Positions 26,660-37,748 are shown, counted from the first letter of the stretch. The stretch is 64,000 bases of DNA from Ostreococcus lucimarinus CCE9901 (GCF_000092065.1 NC_009355.1:1054001-1118000), one strand, 5' to 3'. Numbers and translations are program-made. Notes: generated from the sequence alone by a model not told the origin.

Positions 26660-29600
26660 TCAACGCAACAGTTTTCTCGGCAACAAGGTCTCGTCGATGA
26701 TGTCCTTCGGCACGTCCGAAGCCTTCCCAGAAAACGCGGCGTGTATAGCGGATATTTGCGTCGCTCTGACTTTCCGAGCAAGAATGGCTTCCTCTTTAAC
26801 GTCGTGCTCGCTCGCCAACGTGATTGCCTCGGTCGTGTCGTACGAGGATCGCTTGTCCGCCGCACTGGGAGATTTGGCGGCGACTCGTTGCGCAAAGACT
26901 TCGATTTGGCCGGGGAACCTTCGATGCACGTAATCGAGTTCAGCCGTAGATTTAAACCCAAGAACGCGCGTTTCGTCGACGGGAGGGAGGGTATCGGCCT
27001 TCGATTCTTCCTTGTTTGGCCAAATCCATGTGCCAAACGTCTCGCTCGTGCCCTGATCCGCGAGGATGGAGTTCACCTTGCGCTCGCGGTTCGATTCAAT
27101 CGTCACGTGACGCTTGTGACCGGCTCCGTCGTGCATGGCGCGCACCACTCTATTCTTGAACGGTTCGAGTCGATCGATTGTGTTTTCACTTTCTGGCGGT
27201 GCGGCTACGATGCCGAATCCCTCCTTGCCTTTGATGAGCCATCTGCCCGCCGACGCCGCTTCCGTGCGGTTGACGACATACGGGAAATTTGTCTGCGAAC
27301 GGTACGATGATCGCGCGCCGAACTCAGATAACATCCTCGCAATATTGAGTCGAGTACTGATGACGCTCTGATACCGCTTTTGCGACGCCTTGAACAAATC
27401 TTCCGCGGTACCCCACAAGTAGAGCACACTGCCGTGGTGCACACGCGCATCGACGGCTCTGGGTCCATCGATCGCTTGGAGGGAGATGGACGTGGGATCA
27501 GCGCCTTCCATGAGCATGTGCTTGACAATGTCTTCACAGCCGAGCTCTCTGGCTTCGGCTCGAATGGCCGCCGTGACCGCCCACATGAGTGGATAGCTTC
27601 GCATTCCGATTGATCTCTCCGGGTCGAGTACGAAGTTGTCGTTCAAAGTTTCGTCGAGCGCCGTCTTATCGCCTTGTTCGACGTATCGCTCGCGTAGCTC
27701 TTTGTACCTCCGCATCCGATGCGCTTTGAGCTGGTTTCGCGCATTCGAATACGCTTCCGGGGCGAGCACAGAATGCAAACCAATCTTATCGACGTTGGCG
27801 CCCTTGTTGATGCAAATCTTGGCGAGCGTTATGCCGACCGCCAGTTGCTCTTGCGACTTGGCTGTGGCGGCGCCGTACAGCGCGGCAAATAGAGGCGTGA
27901 ATTCGTAAGGAACCAAACCAACGCCATAACTCTCTAGTAAAGGGTTCCTGGCGAAGGCATCGATGTTATCAGCACTGCACTTCTCTAAAAGTTTGATCGC
28001 GACGGCCAAAGTGGTCTTTTGTCGGGAAGCGTGTCGGAGTTCAAGCTCTTCCCGCGTCAATGGACGAGCCGATTCCCACTCCGCTTCGATCAGCATCTGC
28101 TCTTCCCGGTCAGCTTCGCTCGGTGCACCGATTTTATCGACGTCATCATAGAGTTTGTCCATCTCTGTTTGATCAAATTCTTCAGGGAACTCGTCATCCG
28201 AAGGCCAGTAAGCGCTCCCCTCGTTCCTTGACTCGTATGATTCACCGCCAGAGGTGAGAAGAGTAGCAGTTTCTTCTTTAACCACCGCCGCGGATATGTT
28301 TTGTCTCACCTCCATGTTCATCCTGGACGAAATCATCGTCGTCGTTTCGATTCCACTCTTAGTCACTTTGACTTGTGAATCTGACCCCGTCGCGCTTTGT
28401 CGTTTTACACCGAAATTTTGCAAGCCTTTTGGAATTATCCCATGGACCATTCGATTGAGTTCGGTCTGTCTCTTTTCTTCTTCTTCGTTGATAGCCCAAT
28501 CTAGTTCTTTAGTGTCCGCAGCTTGGAGTTGCTCTTCAAGATCATCGTCTGTTTGCGGATCCGAGTCGTACACGTTCTTATCGACCGAACTCGACCACCA
28601 CGTACTTGACCGTACTTGACCACCACGTACGGTGTTGTTTGGATTGACGAATCGCTGTCGTATCTCGTGTGCTCTTCGTTCATTCTCTTTCCGGGTTATC
28701 TCAAGAGCCCTCGTCTCGAAAGACGTATGGCCGACGACCACTGTTCGCACGAGGCCTGGAATATCTCGGCGCGCGGCGATGCTTGCTGGTCCAAATCTTG
28801 AGCCTTTTGGACGAATCACGCCCTGCACCATGCTCATTTTAGGCACAATTTTCGTGGGTACAGCTTCAGTATCAGCATTGACGTCTTCAGGCGCCTCCTC
28901 GACCGTGTACACTCGTCCATCGTCTGGACGCTCGGGACGCAACGCGTCGAGCACGGTCCGTCGCCGCAACGCACTGATATCTATGTCGTCATTTACCCCA
29001 CCGAGAATACGCGCTTCATTTCTTTTGGTAACCTTTTCGTAGAAACTCGGTTCCTCCTCGCCCTGATCATATACTCGGGTACTCTGCCTTCTGAACGCCG
29101 CGTGCTCGAGGGCATTTGAAATGGTGTTGTCGAATTTGTCTTCCTCCGTTTCCTTTGTTTTTGGTTGTTCTTGATTGGCAGCTTGATTCAAACGAAGCAA
29201 AACTTCCCCAACGTTGAGCCTTTCGAAGTTTGTTTCGTCTTCTGGTGCTGGAAGCGGCGCCGCGGCTTCGACGGCCGCTGCGATAGCCATGGCCACGAGA
29301 TTGCCTTCAATCCATGAGTGGAAATTTTTGTGCATCATCCGCCGAACCATCGCGCCAGCATCGAGAAGGCGCACGACCAACTCCACGGCTTCTTTATGGC
29401 CTTCTTTGGCCGCGGCCTCGATGGCCCAGAACAAAGGTGGATATTGGCACTCGCCTGAACGATGAGGAAGCGCTGGGAAAGGCGCGCCGAAATCAAAGTT
29501 CTTCACAGAGCCAAACATGGACGATCTGACTGATGCATCATCGTCAGTATCGCCTGACTCTTTGATTTTCTTTAGTCTTGTCACCTCTTCGAATACTTTT

Positions 29601-32416
29601 CCGAAATCCAGAGAGCTCAGTTCGCCATCGCTCAGATCTTCGTGCTCGCCGGGGTGAGGCGGAACGAGCTCCATTGATGGCTGACGCACTCGATGTACAA
29701 TGGATGCGACTTGCGCATTTTCCTCGGCACGTGCGCAAAGAAGTGTACGTTCTGGCATCATAGCGAATGTTACCGCCGGTACCTGATGATTTGTAATCTT
29801 AATCGCCTCAATGTATGCCTCTGGAATTTTCTCGCTGTAAACTTCGATGCAACACAAATTTGGATCGGCGCCACGTTCGAGTACTTGTTTAATCAATCTA
29901 AGAATTCGCTGACGATCCGACTTGCCCGCACGCAAAGCGTGAATGAGCTGTATTAGTGTTGTTCCTTTACTTCCATCCGGAAAGAGTGCCTTCAGGTCCA
30001 CGGATACGTTATACTTTAAAAGCTTCTCAAAGGCTTCTTCGGCGCCATCAACGCCGTGATAAATCGCCATCGCGAGCGTAAAGAGAGGTGGTGCGGCGAT
30101 CGGATAAGGACCTAGACCTCGTGCATTGACGTCAATGTTGGTTTCTAGTAACATTTCGAAGAGCGGGTACGCCTCTTGCATGTCTCTTGCGATGTAACCG
30201 CTAACCATACACAGAGGCGTGGTTGTCGTTTCCGCGCACGTGTGTGCGAACTCGCGGTTGAGCGTCATGCGGACGTTCGGATTCGCGCCCCGCTTCAACA
30301 GTGATTTGGCAAGATCGAGACAGTCGAGTCTCGCCTGCGTCGGTCTGTTGAAGACAACGGCCTTCTCTTCTTCTTCTCCCTGAGCTAGCGCCAATGCTGT
30401 TGTGACATCGCCGATGGCTTTTTCCGAGCTGTCAATGAGAGAAAATGTCACGTTTTTCGCCGTTTCAACAAGCAGCTCGAATCTGCCTAGACGAGCCGCT
30501 CGCGCTTTCGCACGTATTCGTTTCAACTCTTCCGGATCTTCATGGTCCAAGAACACCCCCGACTTGGATTTCATCATGTACTCTGTAAAGCCAACGACGA
30601 AGGTATTCCCATCCTCGTCTGTGTATTGCGTCGCCCCTTTTGCAGCAAGCGTCTCCTCATTATCTCCCTCAGGCTCAGATTCGGATACTTGTTGCTGCTC
30701 TTCGATAACGCTATTTTGTTGCGCTTTCTCCGCCTGTGCGATTGCGGCGGCAATTCTAGCGGCTTTTCTATCGCGCTCCGCCTCGGCGGCAATTTCCTCA
30801 TCCGTCATGATCATTTCTTTTTTCCTCTCCGTTTCAAATTCCTCGCGCCGCGCCACGGCACCTCGACCATCAAACGCGGCATCGTTAATATCAGGTATAT
30901 ATTCATCCAGTGCACTCAAATCTTCGGCGTCAACGGCCGAAAGTGCCCGCCACGACCCTTCGCCTTTGGACAACTGCGAGCCTAAAACACTTCCCATGTC
31001 TGAGACGTTCGCTTTCACGGCGGCTGATTCCCACCAAGTTCTCGTTTCTATGAAACCGAGACTATTGAACGAACACGGTGCATCTATGGCGTCTATCACC
31101 ATGGCAAGCAAAGGTAATTTTCGGCCGTGATGCGATCGGGCGCCGACGTAGTCGTCGGTGATTTTATCCAACTTTTCTAAAAGCAAATCCATCAGTGCAA
31201 TCGCGACTGTACCTACTCCTTCCGCGATGGCGCACGCTAAAATGAAAATCGCTGGCCCTCGCATTAGCGTGTGTATCTCTACCGGCGCTATACGGCGATC
31301 TGCCAATTCCTCCACGCTGAGCCGGTGCGTGAAGGTTGAATCTATGTTCAGCTTGACGTCATCGCAACCTTGTATTATCAGCCCCGCAAGCTTCGCTATC
31401 CGACATTTTCGCTCGTACTCCATCTCGTACGGAATGCTAGACTCGAGCGCAGCGCAACACACATTTAGTGGAGTGAGAAATTTTCCACAGCACGCATGCC
31501 TACCTGGTCGCTCGCACTCGGCATTTGCGCTCGCGCCTCGACTAGTCAATCGAGCCGCCAGAGACAGCACGTCGTCTCCGGCGCCCGAGATGATGGCCAG
31601 CGCACAAAAGAACAGAGGTGAGCCATATGTGCCCGGGACCCCGGCGTAGGGCGCGATGCGGTTATCTGCGATCGCACCCGTCTCCGGCTGTATTTTGTAC
31701 ATGCCGTTCGCGCTCGCGCCCGCGGCGAGCATCGCCGTCGCGAATTCCACAATCGCCCCTGAACTTTGAGCGAACGAATCTCCTCGCTCACCCACGCTCT
31801 TACGAATCGCCGCCACTTTCTCTGCGTAGAGCGCACCCTCCTCGTCAGCCTCCTCTAACGCCCGTTCGTGATGCTTGTCTCTCGTCATCTCCCGCGCGTC
31901 TCGCGTTCTCCGCTCGCTCGGCGTCAGCATCCTCGACTCCAACATCGAGCACAACAGCGCGAGCGGCGAGATCCCTTTCCCATGGTTCATTCGATTCCCC
32001 ACCGCATCTAAATCGCACTCAAACTGCACCAACGATTCGAACAATGGTCGCACTTCGCTCGCGCTCGCGCCCTCCACCATCGCGCACGTCAACAACCACG
32101 TCGCCCTTCCGCTCGTCCCATCGCTCATCACTTCGTTCTCCTCCAGCGCGGCCGCGTCCACGCCACCGTCCGCCATCGCATCCGTCTCGTGCTCCGCTTG
32201 TTGGATCGCCAACCGCACGCGCGCGAGCTTTTCGTTGCGCTTGTGTTCGGCGAGTTTGCTCGCGACGTGGACGCGCTCGGCGACCGCGCGCGCGACGCTG
32301 TCCGACGTCGTCTCGGCCGTGGAGCTCGCCCAGGCGGGGAAGGACGCGGACGTCGATCCATTCGAGCGATGACGGCGCGCCGACGACGCGTCGCTCGCGC
32401 GCGGCGGCGCGGACAT
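26660..32416 (-). CDS. Giant ankyrin-like repeat protein, unknown role
   Basis: 1,918 residues in one uninterrupted exon from ATG 32416. Degenerate ankyrin-type units recur (LLKRGANPNVRMT; LLETNIDVNARGL; VLERGADPNLCC; MLMEGADPTSISL; RLLDAGAMVRRMM). They are separated by unusually long insertions of about 60-150 residues, each with a PL(F/L)xAxxI-type helix (PPLFTLAMAIYHGVDGA; YPPLFWAIEAAAKEG; YPLMWAVTAAIR). Coiled, Glu-rich segments lie near 555-600 (KAARIAAAIAQAEKAQQ). There is no enzyme motif, signal peptide or membrane segment. It probably acts as a scaffold in the cytosol or nucleus. Codon use looks less GC-biased than in its neighbours. Confidence 0.8.
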   Translation of the reverse strand: MSAPPRASDASSARRHRSNGSTSASFPAWASSTAETTSDSVARAVAERVHVASKLAEHKRNEKLARVRLAIQQAEHETDAMADGGVDAAALEENEVMSDGTSGRATWLLTCAMVEGASASEVRPLFESLVQFECDLDAVGNRMNHGKGISPLALLCSMLESRMLTPSERRTRDAREMTRDKHHERALEEADEEGALYAEKVAAIRKSVGERGDSFAQSSGAIVEFATAMLAAGASANGMYKIQPETGAIADNRIAPYAGVPGTYGSPLFFCALAIISGAGDDVLSLAARLTSRGASANAECERPGRHACCGKFLTPLNVCCAALESSIPYEMEYERKCRIAKLAGLIIQGCDDVKLNIDSTFTHRLSVEELADRRIAPVEIHTLMRGPAIFILACAIAEGVGTVAIALMDLLLEKLDKITDDYVGARSHHGRKLPLLAMVIDAIDAPCSFNSLGFIETRTWWESAAVKANVSDMGSVLGSQLSKGEGSWRALSAVDAEDLSALDEYIPDINDAAFDGRGAVARREEFETERKKEMIMTDEEIAAEAERDRKAARIAAAIAQAEKAQQNSVIEEQQQVSESEPEGDNEETLAAKGATQYTDEDGNTFVVGFTEYMMKSKSGVFLDHEDPEELKRIRAKARAARLGRFELLVETAKNVTFSLIDSSEKAIGDVTTALALAQGEEEEKAVVFNRPTQARLDCLDLAKSLLKRGANPNVRMTLNREFAHTCAETTTTPLCMVSGYIARDMQEAYPLFEMLLETNIDVNARGLGPYPIAAPPLFTLAMAIYHGVDGAEEAFEKLLKYNVSVDLKALFPDGSKGTTLIQLIHALRAGKSDRQRILRLIKQVLERGADPNLCCIEVYSEKIPEAYIEAIKITNHQVPAVTFAMMPERTLLCARAEENAQVASIVHRVRQPSMELVPPHPGEHEDLSDGELSSLDFGKVFEEVTRLKKIKESGDTDDDASVRSSMFGSVKNFDFGAPFPALPHRSGECQYPPLFWAIEAAAKEGHKEAVELVVRLLDAGAMVRRMMHKNFHSWIEGNLVAMAIAAAVEAAAPLPAPEDETNFERLNVGEVLLRLNQAANQEQPKTKETEEDKFDNTISNALEHAAFRRQSTRVYDQGEEEPSFYEKVTKRNEARILGGVNDDIDISALRRRTVLDALRPERPDDGRVYTVEEAPEDVNADTEAVPTKIVPKMSMVQGVIRPKGSRFGPASIAARRDIPGLVRTVVVGHTSFETRALEITRKENERRAHEIRQRFVNPNNTVRGGQVRSSTWWSSSVDKNVYDSDPQTDDDLEEQLQAADTKELDWAINEEEEKRQTELNRMVHGIIPKGLQNFGVKRQSATGSDSQVKVTKSGIETTTMISSRMNMEVRQNISAAVVKEETATLLTSGGESYESRNEGSAYWPSDDEFPEEFDQTEMDKLYDDVDKIGAPSEADREEQMLIEAEWESARPLTREELELRHASRQKTTLAVAIKLLEKCSADNIDAFARNPLLESYGVGLVPYEFTPLFAALYGAATAKSQEQLAVGITLAKICINKGANVDKIGLHSVLAPEAYSNARNQLKAHRMRRYKELRERYVEQGDKTALDETLNDNFVLDPERSIGMRSYPLMWAVTAAIRAEARELGCEDIVKHMLMEGADPTSISLQAIDGPRAVDARVHHGSVLYLWGTAEDLFKASQKRYQSVISTRLNIARMLSEFGARSSYRSQTNFPYVVNRTEAASAGRWLIKGKEGFGIVAAPPESENTIDRLEPFKNRVVRAMHDGAGHKRHVTIESNRERKVNSILADQGTSETFGTWIWPNKEESKADTLPPVDETRVLGFKSTAELDYVHRRFPGQIEVFAQRVAAKSPSAADKRSSYDTTEAITLASEHDVKEEAILARKVRATQISAIHAAFSGKASDVPKDIIDETLLPRKLLR

Positions 32417-32530
32417 CGCGCGCGCCGGGCTCTGCCGCGCGTTTAGTGTTACCACGACGCGACGTAGAGTGCGCGGGTTTTAGTCCATGTTCGAGGCGCG
32501 GTGTGCGTTCGGTAATCGGACATTCGGTGT

Positions 32531-32543
32531 ATGCGTTTTTAGT
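32531..32543 (+). promoter_or_regulatory. Divergent-promoter motif, degenerate copy (ATGCGTTTTTAGT)
   Basis: Two mismatches to ATGYGYANNCAGT. It is 114 bases from the ankyrin-protein start and 88 bases from the second SMC5 ATG (32632), in a divergent gap like the other copies. Confidence 0.3.
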
Positions 32544-32559
32544 TTGAGTATTAAAAGAA

Positions 32560-35500
32560 ATGACATCGGCGCCGCGTTTGAAAATTCGCGTCTGTCGCGC
32601 CGCGCCATCGCCCGACGCGCGCGCGACGGTGATGGCGCTCGCGCGCGAGCGTCACGGTGACTCGAGCGATGAGGACGCGTCGCCGAGCGCGAAGCGCGCC
32701 AAGGCGAGCGATGCGCGCTACGACGCGCGTGGGTACGTCCCGGGGGCGCTCATGCGGGTCACGATGCACAACTTCATGACGCATAAACACGCGACGTTCG
32801 AGCCTGGGCCGCGGTTGAACGTCGTGCTGGGACCGAATGGGACTGGGAAGAGCGCGTTCGTGTGCGCGGTGTGCGTTGGACTCGGTGGATCGCCGAAATT
32901 GCTCGGTAGAGCGGGATCGCTTGGAGATTTCGTCAAGCGCGGCGAGGAGAGCGCGTACACGGAGATCACGCTGCGGGGACGCGACGCGGCGAAACCGATC
33001 ATCATTCGACGAGATTTCAATAATCGCGCCGGTGGGGCGTCGACGTGGAAACTGAATGGGGAAACGGTGAAGCATGAACGAATTCAACAAGAGATGAAGG
33101 CGTTGCACATGCAGTTGGACAATTTGTGCTCCTTCTTGCCGCAAGACAGAGTGGTGGCGTTTTCGATGCTCAATCCGCAGGAGTTGCTGTTAGAGACGGA
33201 GAAGGCGATCGGAAACGCAGAGATGTACGAACAGCACGAAAAGTTGAAGAAGATGAAGGATGGGATTTTAGATTTAGAGCGGTCGGTGGATCAAAAGACG
33301 ATGCGCTTGGACAAGCTCGGGCGAGACAACGAAAAGTTAGAACGCGACGTCGAACGGCTTCAAACGCGTGAGAAATTACTCGACCAGGCCAAAGATATGT
33401 CTACTAAGATTCCTTGGCTACTTTATGATCGATGCGCGGTGGAGAGGCAGCAGATTATGGCGGCGTACAAGGCGGCAAAGGAAAAGGTGCAACAAGCCAA
33501 ACTCGAGCACGCAGAGAAACTTAAGGAATATCATGAGCTAGAAACGCCGTACAACGCCATGGTGGATAAGATTAAGGAAGGTCGTGACAATTACAAGGAT
33601 ACGAAGAGCACGCTGTCGAAGATGGATGCAAAATTTAACAAACTCGCGGGCAAGCACGACGCGCTGACTCGATCTCTGAAAAAGGCGCGCGACGAAGCCA
33701 ACTCTGCTAAGAAGAAGTTACAGAAGCGCGAGGATACGATCGCTCTGCTCAAGGCACAACTTAATGATGTGCCCGAAGTGCCTAGGGATATTGATCAACA
33801 ACGAGCGGAGTTGAGAACTCGCACGCAAGCGGTTCATAACGAAGTCAGAGGCACCGACGAGGCGCTTCGTAAGGCGCAACTTGAAAAGCGCCCGCTCGAT
33901 GACGAATTCCAACGTTTGAAGCGACAACACAATGCGCTCGAATCCGTGCGCGAGCAAAAGATCATGAGATTGTCGCAGCATCGCAATTTTGGTCGCATCA
34001 AGGAGGCAGATGACTGGGTACAAAAGAATAAACCGACGTTTCACGGTGAAGTGCTCGGCCCGCTCATCGCCGAGATCGAAGTGACGAATCCCACGCATGC
34101 CACGTATATCGAACAGCATCTTGGTCCGGCTGTTTTGGCGACGTATCTCGTCACCGATCGGCGCGATGAGCGTAGTGTGAACGACGCCATGAAGAACTTT
34201 CGAATCAACGTGTGGACGCCAAAGAACAACACGCAGCACGTGCCGGGCGTAGTGAGCCAAGAATTACGAGACGCGGGCGTGGTTAACACGCTGGATAATG
34301 TGTTCAAAGCTAAATCTATCGTTAAGCGGGCGCTGAGCGAAACGCACCAAATTACCAAAGTGCACGTGGGAGGCAACACGCTCGATTCGGCGACCATCGA
34401 ACGCCTATTCAGACAAAAGATATCCAGTCACATTTACTGCCCGAAAGGCGTGTACAGAGCAAACCGGTCTCGATACGACCCCAACGCGTTTTCCATGGGT
34501 CAAAACAGTATTCGACAGGGCCAGCTCTTCGGGCGCCAGACTGATGAAAACCTCACAGAGGTGAAGAACAAACTCGCCGAAGTCCAGAGAAAGCTCGTCG
34601 CTGTGAACGAAAAAGTGAGCGAACTCCAGAAGTTGCACAACGCCAAACAAGGCCAGCTCACGGAGTTACAAAGAGAGAAGAATAATTTGAATAGACTACA
34701 GCAACAACCAGAAACGAGGAAGAGGATGATTCAGACGCAGATTGCGCAACACACCGATTTGATGGCTCAAGACAAAGCGGCGGCAGACATTGCGAACATC
34801 GAGCGCAAGACTGCGGCTGAAAAGGCAAGCATATCGAAAGAGCGAGTGATGTGCGCGAGTGAGTTGTGCGACGTCGTCCTCTCCAGTCACGAGGCGTCGA
34901 TCTCGCTCACGTTGAAGGTTTTGCAGTCGGTCGAAAAGCAAGTGCAGATGACGAAACTGCAAGAGGCGCTGCAGGGTATTGAAGACAGAGTTATCAACAC
35001 AAAAGCCAAGCGTGACGATCTCAAAGCGCGCTTTCAAGCCGAAACTGAGCGCGCCGCGGCGTTGAAACGAGACGCCCTCGCCGTCACGGGCGACCTCACC
35101 GAGGAAATCAACAAGAAGTTCGAACAATGGCCGATTACTATCGAAGAGCTGGAATTCGACATCTCGCGACTTCAAGAGCAAGCGGATGCGATCTTGTGTC
35201 ACAATCCAGCGGTTTTGGATGAGTTTAATAAGCGTAAAGCCGAAATGGCGACGCTCACCAAGACGCTCGCGAGCGAAAAAGCCGAGCTTGCGGTGGAACA
35301 CGCGGCAATCACCTCGGTGAAGAATGAATGGTTGCCCAAGCTTCGAAAGATTGTGGCGAAAATCAGTGACGACTTCTCGCGGAATTTCGCCAACATCGGG
35401 TGTGCCGGACAGATTTCTCTCGCTGGTGACGGTTCCCGCGAGCACGACGGCTTTGGCGACGATTTTGCGAGCTATGCGCTGGAAATCCGAGTCAAGTTTC

Positions 35501-35862
35501 GCCCGAACGAGGACATGCACTTGCTCGACGCACACCGTCAATCAGGCGGTGAACGTTCGGTGACGACGATGCTGTACATGATCGCGTTGCAAGCGTCCAC
35601 GAGCGCCCCTTTCCGAGTCGTTGACGAGATCAATCAAGGTATGGATGCGCGAAACGAGCGCAAAGTGTTCAAGCGCATGGTCGAGGCGGCGAGCGCGCCC
35701 GGAACACCCCAATGTTTCGTCATCACACCCAAACTGCTCACGCAACTGGAGTACAGCGAAGATTGCACTGTGATGTGCATTTTCAACGGTCCGCACGTGC
35801 ACGAGATGGCGAAGAAGTGGCGCGAGATGCAAGCCGCCTTTGACTGCGTTCGAGCGCGATAG
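32560..35862 (+). CDS. SMC5: SMC5, structural maintenance of chromosomes
   Basis: 1,100 residues. Walker A GPNGTGKSA lies at 91-98 after MRVTMHNFMTHKHATFEPG, a typical SMC5 N-terminal strand. A FLPQDRVVAFSMLNPQELL Q-loop region follows. Two long coiled coils flank a hinge (about 500-640, LIAEIEVTNPTHATYIEQHL). The C-terminal head has signature QSGGERS (994-1000) and Walker B FRVVDEINQGMD. With SMC6 it forms the SMC5/6 complex that resolves recombination intermediates and stalled forks. I use ATG 32560; ATG 32632 (MALARERHGDSS) is an alternative start with a more usual promoter distance. Confidence 0.95.
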   Translation: MTSAPRLKIRVCRAAPSPDARATVMALARERHGDSSDEDASPSAKRAKASDARYDARGYVPGALMRVTMHNFMTHKHATFEPGPRLNVVLGPNGTGKSAFVCAVCVGLGGSPKLLGRAGSLGDFVKRGEESAYTEITLRGRDAAKPIIIRRDFNNRAGGASTWKLNGETVKHERIQQEMKALHMQLDNLCSFLPQDRVVAFSMLNPQELLLETEKAIGNAEMYEQHEKLKKMKDGILDLERSVDQKTMRLDKLGRDNEKLERDVERLQTREKLLDQAKDMSTKIPWLLYDRCAVERQQIMAAYKAAKEKVQQAKLEHAEKLKEYHELETPYNAMVDKIKEGRDNYKDTKSTLSKMDAKFNKLAGKHDALTRSLKKARDEANSAKKKLQKREDTIALLKAQLNDVPEVPRDIDQQRAELRTRTQAVHNEVRGTDEALRKAQLEKRPLDDEFQRLKRQHNALESVREQKIMRLSQHRNFGRIKEADDWVQKNKPTFHGEVLGPLIAEIEVTNPTHATYIEQHLGPAVLATYLVTDRRDERSVNDAMKNFRINVWTPKNNTQHVPGVVSQELRDAGVVNTLDNVFKAKSIVKRALSETHQITKVHVGGNTLDSATIERLFRQKISSHIYCPKGVYRANRSRYDPNAFSMGQNSIRQGQLFGRQTDENLTEVKNKLAEVQRKLVAVNEKVSELQKLHNAKQGQLTELQREKNNLNRLQQQPETRKRMIQTQIAQHTDLMAQDKAAADIANIERKTAAEKASISKERVMCASELCDVVLSSHEASISLTLKVLQSVEKQVQMTKLQEALQGIEDRVINTKAKRDDLKARFQAETERAAALKRDALAVTGDLTEEINKKFEQWPITIEELEFDISRLQEQADAILCHNPAVLDEFNKRKAEMATLTKTLASEKAELAVEHAAITSVKNEWLPKLRKIVAKISDDFSRNFANIGCAGQISLAGDGSREHDGFGDDFASYALEIRVKFRPNEDMHLLDAHRQSGGERSVTTMLYMIALQASTSAPFRVVDEINQGMDARNERKVFKRMVEAASAPGTPQCFVITPKLLTQLEYSEDCTVMCIFNGPHVHEMAKKWREMQAAFDCVRAR

Positions 35863-35979
35863 CGATAGCAAAGAAACGCGAATTGTGAATTTATACAACC
35901 GACAGACACTCGCAAGCGCCTCATTCACGCACGACGGTCGTGACGGGCGCCGGTGAATCACGCGCGCACACTCGGCGCC

Positions 35980-36846
35980 ATGAGTCGCGAAGGCGATCCG
36001 AACGGCGCCTCGCGCGCGCCCCTGCGCGCGGTTTTCTTCGACTTTGACGACACACTCGCGGAAACCACCCTGGCCGATCGCGTCGCGTATCGCGAATGCG
36101 CGATTCGCATGGAGACCGTATACGGGCTGTCGAAAAAGCGACAAGATGAAGTGATCGCTGCGTACAAGCGGCGGCTCGCGGAGCGTCCCTGGAACGACGA
36201 GTTTGCGCACGTGTGGACGCACCGCGAGCGGCTGTGGGCGGAAGCGTTCGGCGACGACGACAGAGGGCTCGCAATGCGGCACGACGTGAACAGCACATTT
36301 AGGGACTGTCGCTTGGAACAGCTACGTTTAAACAGTTCTGTGTGCGGTGGCATCGAGAAGTTGCGCGCGAAGAATGTGCACGTCGTCATCATCACGAATG
36401 GCCACCACGTCGTGCAGCGAGAGAAGCTCGCCGCGTGCGGGATATACGAAGTAGTGAAGTTGGAAAACATCCTCGTCGGTGGCGAAGAAGTTCTCGCCGG
36501 TCGCGACGAGAAACCAGAGGCGTCCATCTTTCACGAGGCGTGCAAACGCGTCGACGTGGTACCAGACGAAGTTATGCACGTAGGCGACTCGTGGACCGCC
36601 GACATGGTCGGCGCCGAAAACGCTGGTCTGCGTTGGAGAGTGTGGGTGTCCCAACGTCCCGACGACGAGAAGTGCGAGAGCGAACAGGAACTGTCATCGT
36701 CGAAGCGAGCGAAAAAGGTCGACGCCGTTCCGCGCGTAGAAAACATCAAAGAATTTTTCGAGCTCCTGGACGAGTGGTTGGACGAAGACGGCACGCTGCC
36801 CGCATCCAACATTCTCTTGAAGACGCGGAGCCGTAGCGAGCGTTAG
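35980..36846 (+). CDS. HAD-superfamily phosphatase (NANP-like)
   Basis: 288 residues from ATG 35980. HAD motif I is AVFFDFDDTLAETT (nucleophile and acid/base Asp). An alpha-helical cap follows. Motif II is VHVVIITNGHH, the motif III lysine is in GRDEKPEASIFHEA, and motif IV is VMHVGDSWTADMVGAENAG. This arrangement resembles N-acylneuraminate-9-phosphatase and related pyrimidine/sugar phosphatases; the real substrate is unknown. A Lys/Ser-rich insertion before the last helices (SSSKRAKKV) could be a nuclear signal. The longer frame starts at a GTG, so the ATG was chosen. Confidence 0.82.
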   Translation: MSREGDPNGASRAPLRAVFFDFDDTLAETTLADRVAYRECAIRMETVYGLSKKRQDEVIAAYKRRLAERPWNDEFAHVWTHRERLWAEAFGDDDRGLAMRHDVNSTFRDCRLEQLRLNSSVCGGIEKLRAKNVHVVIITNGHHVVQREKLAACGIYEVVKLENILVGGEEVLAGRDEKPEASIFHEACKRVDVVPDEVMHVGDSWTADMVGAENAGLRWRVWVSQRPDDEKCESEQELSSSKRAKKVDAVPRVENIKEFFELLDEWLDEDGTLPASNILLKTRSRSER

Positions 36847-36977
36847 CGAACGTGTTGAATAGAAGTGTAGAGGTAAATTAGAGCGAAGTGTGTTGTGTCG
36901 TTCTTTCGATTCGATCTGATTCGATTACTACAGCGCTAAAGATTAAGTTTATAGTGTACAGAGCGTATCCTACGTCG

Positions 36978-36993
36978 GCGACTCAACCGTCGC
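36978..36993 (-). terminator. Short stem-loop directly after histone H4 stop
   Basis: GCGAC, a 6-base loop, GTCGC on the minus strand, starting one base after the TAA. The position suits a histone mRNA 3' hairpin, though the sequence does not match the animal 26-nt consensus. Confidence 0.4.
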
Positions 36994-37311
<318 letters not shown>

Positions 37312-37417
37312 TTATGAAATACGACGAGTCGATTTGTGACGACGCGCGCGCGCGTCGAGGCGCACAAACGCGAGTTCGCGTGAGTCGTTTTTCAGATCGC
37401 GGTCGGTCGGATTTCAC

Positions 37418-37430
37418 ACTGTTTACGCAT
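37418..37430 (-). promoter_or_regulatory. Divergent-promoter motif, copy 3 (ATGCGTAAACAGT)
   Basis: Minus-strand copy matching ATGYGYANNCAGT, 112 bases before the H4 ATG. It points towards the gene, mirroring the plus-strand copy at 37749. Confidence 0.55.
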
Positions 37431-37440
37431 ATGGAAGTGA

Positions 37441-37550
<110 letters not shown>

Positions 37551-37554
<4 letters not shown>

Positions 37555-37567
37555 TTTTTCAAACGCT
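37551..37567 (+). repeat. Perfect hairpin after the H4 fragment stop
   Basis: AGCGTTT-TTC-AAACGCT, a perfect 7-bp stem with a 3-base loop that overlaps the end of the H4 copy's stop codon. It occupies the same position as the hairpin after the intact H4 gene but differs in sequence. Confidence 0.65.
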
Positions 37568-37748
37568 CCGCGGAATCAAACTCAAAATCAAAAAACCAAA
37601 AACAACAAACAATTGGTGTTCATTTCAACACCACCACTCCAAGAAAGATTCTCAACACTAAATCCAAACACTCCACTCGCGCGTCGCTTCGACGACGACC
37701 TCGTCGTCGCTCACTTTCGCGCGTGAATCGCCGTTGCAATTCGCTCGT

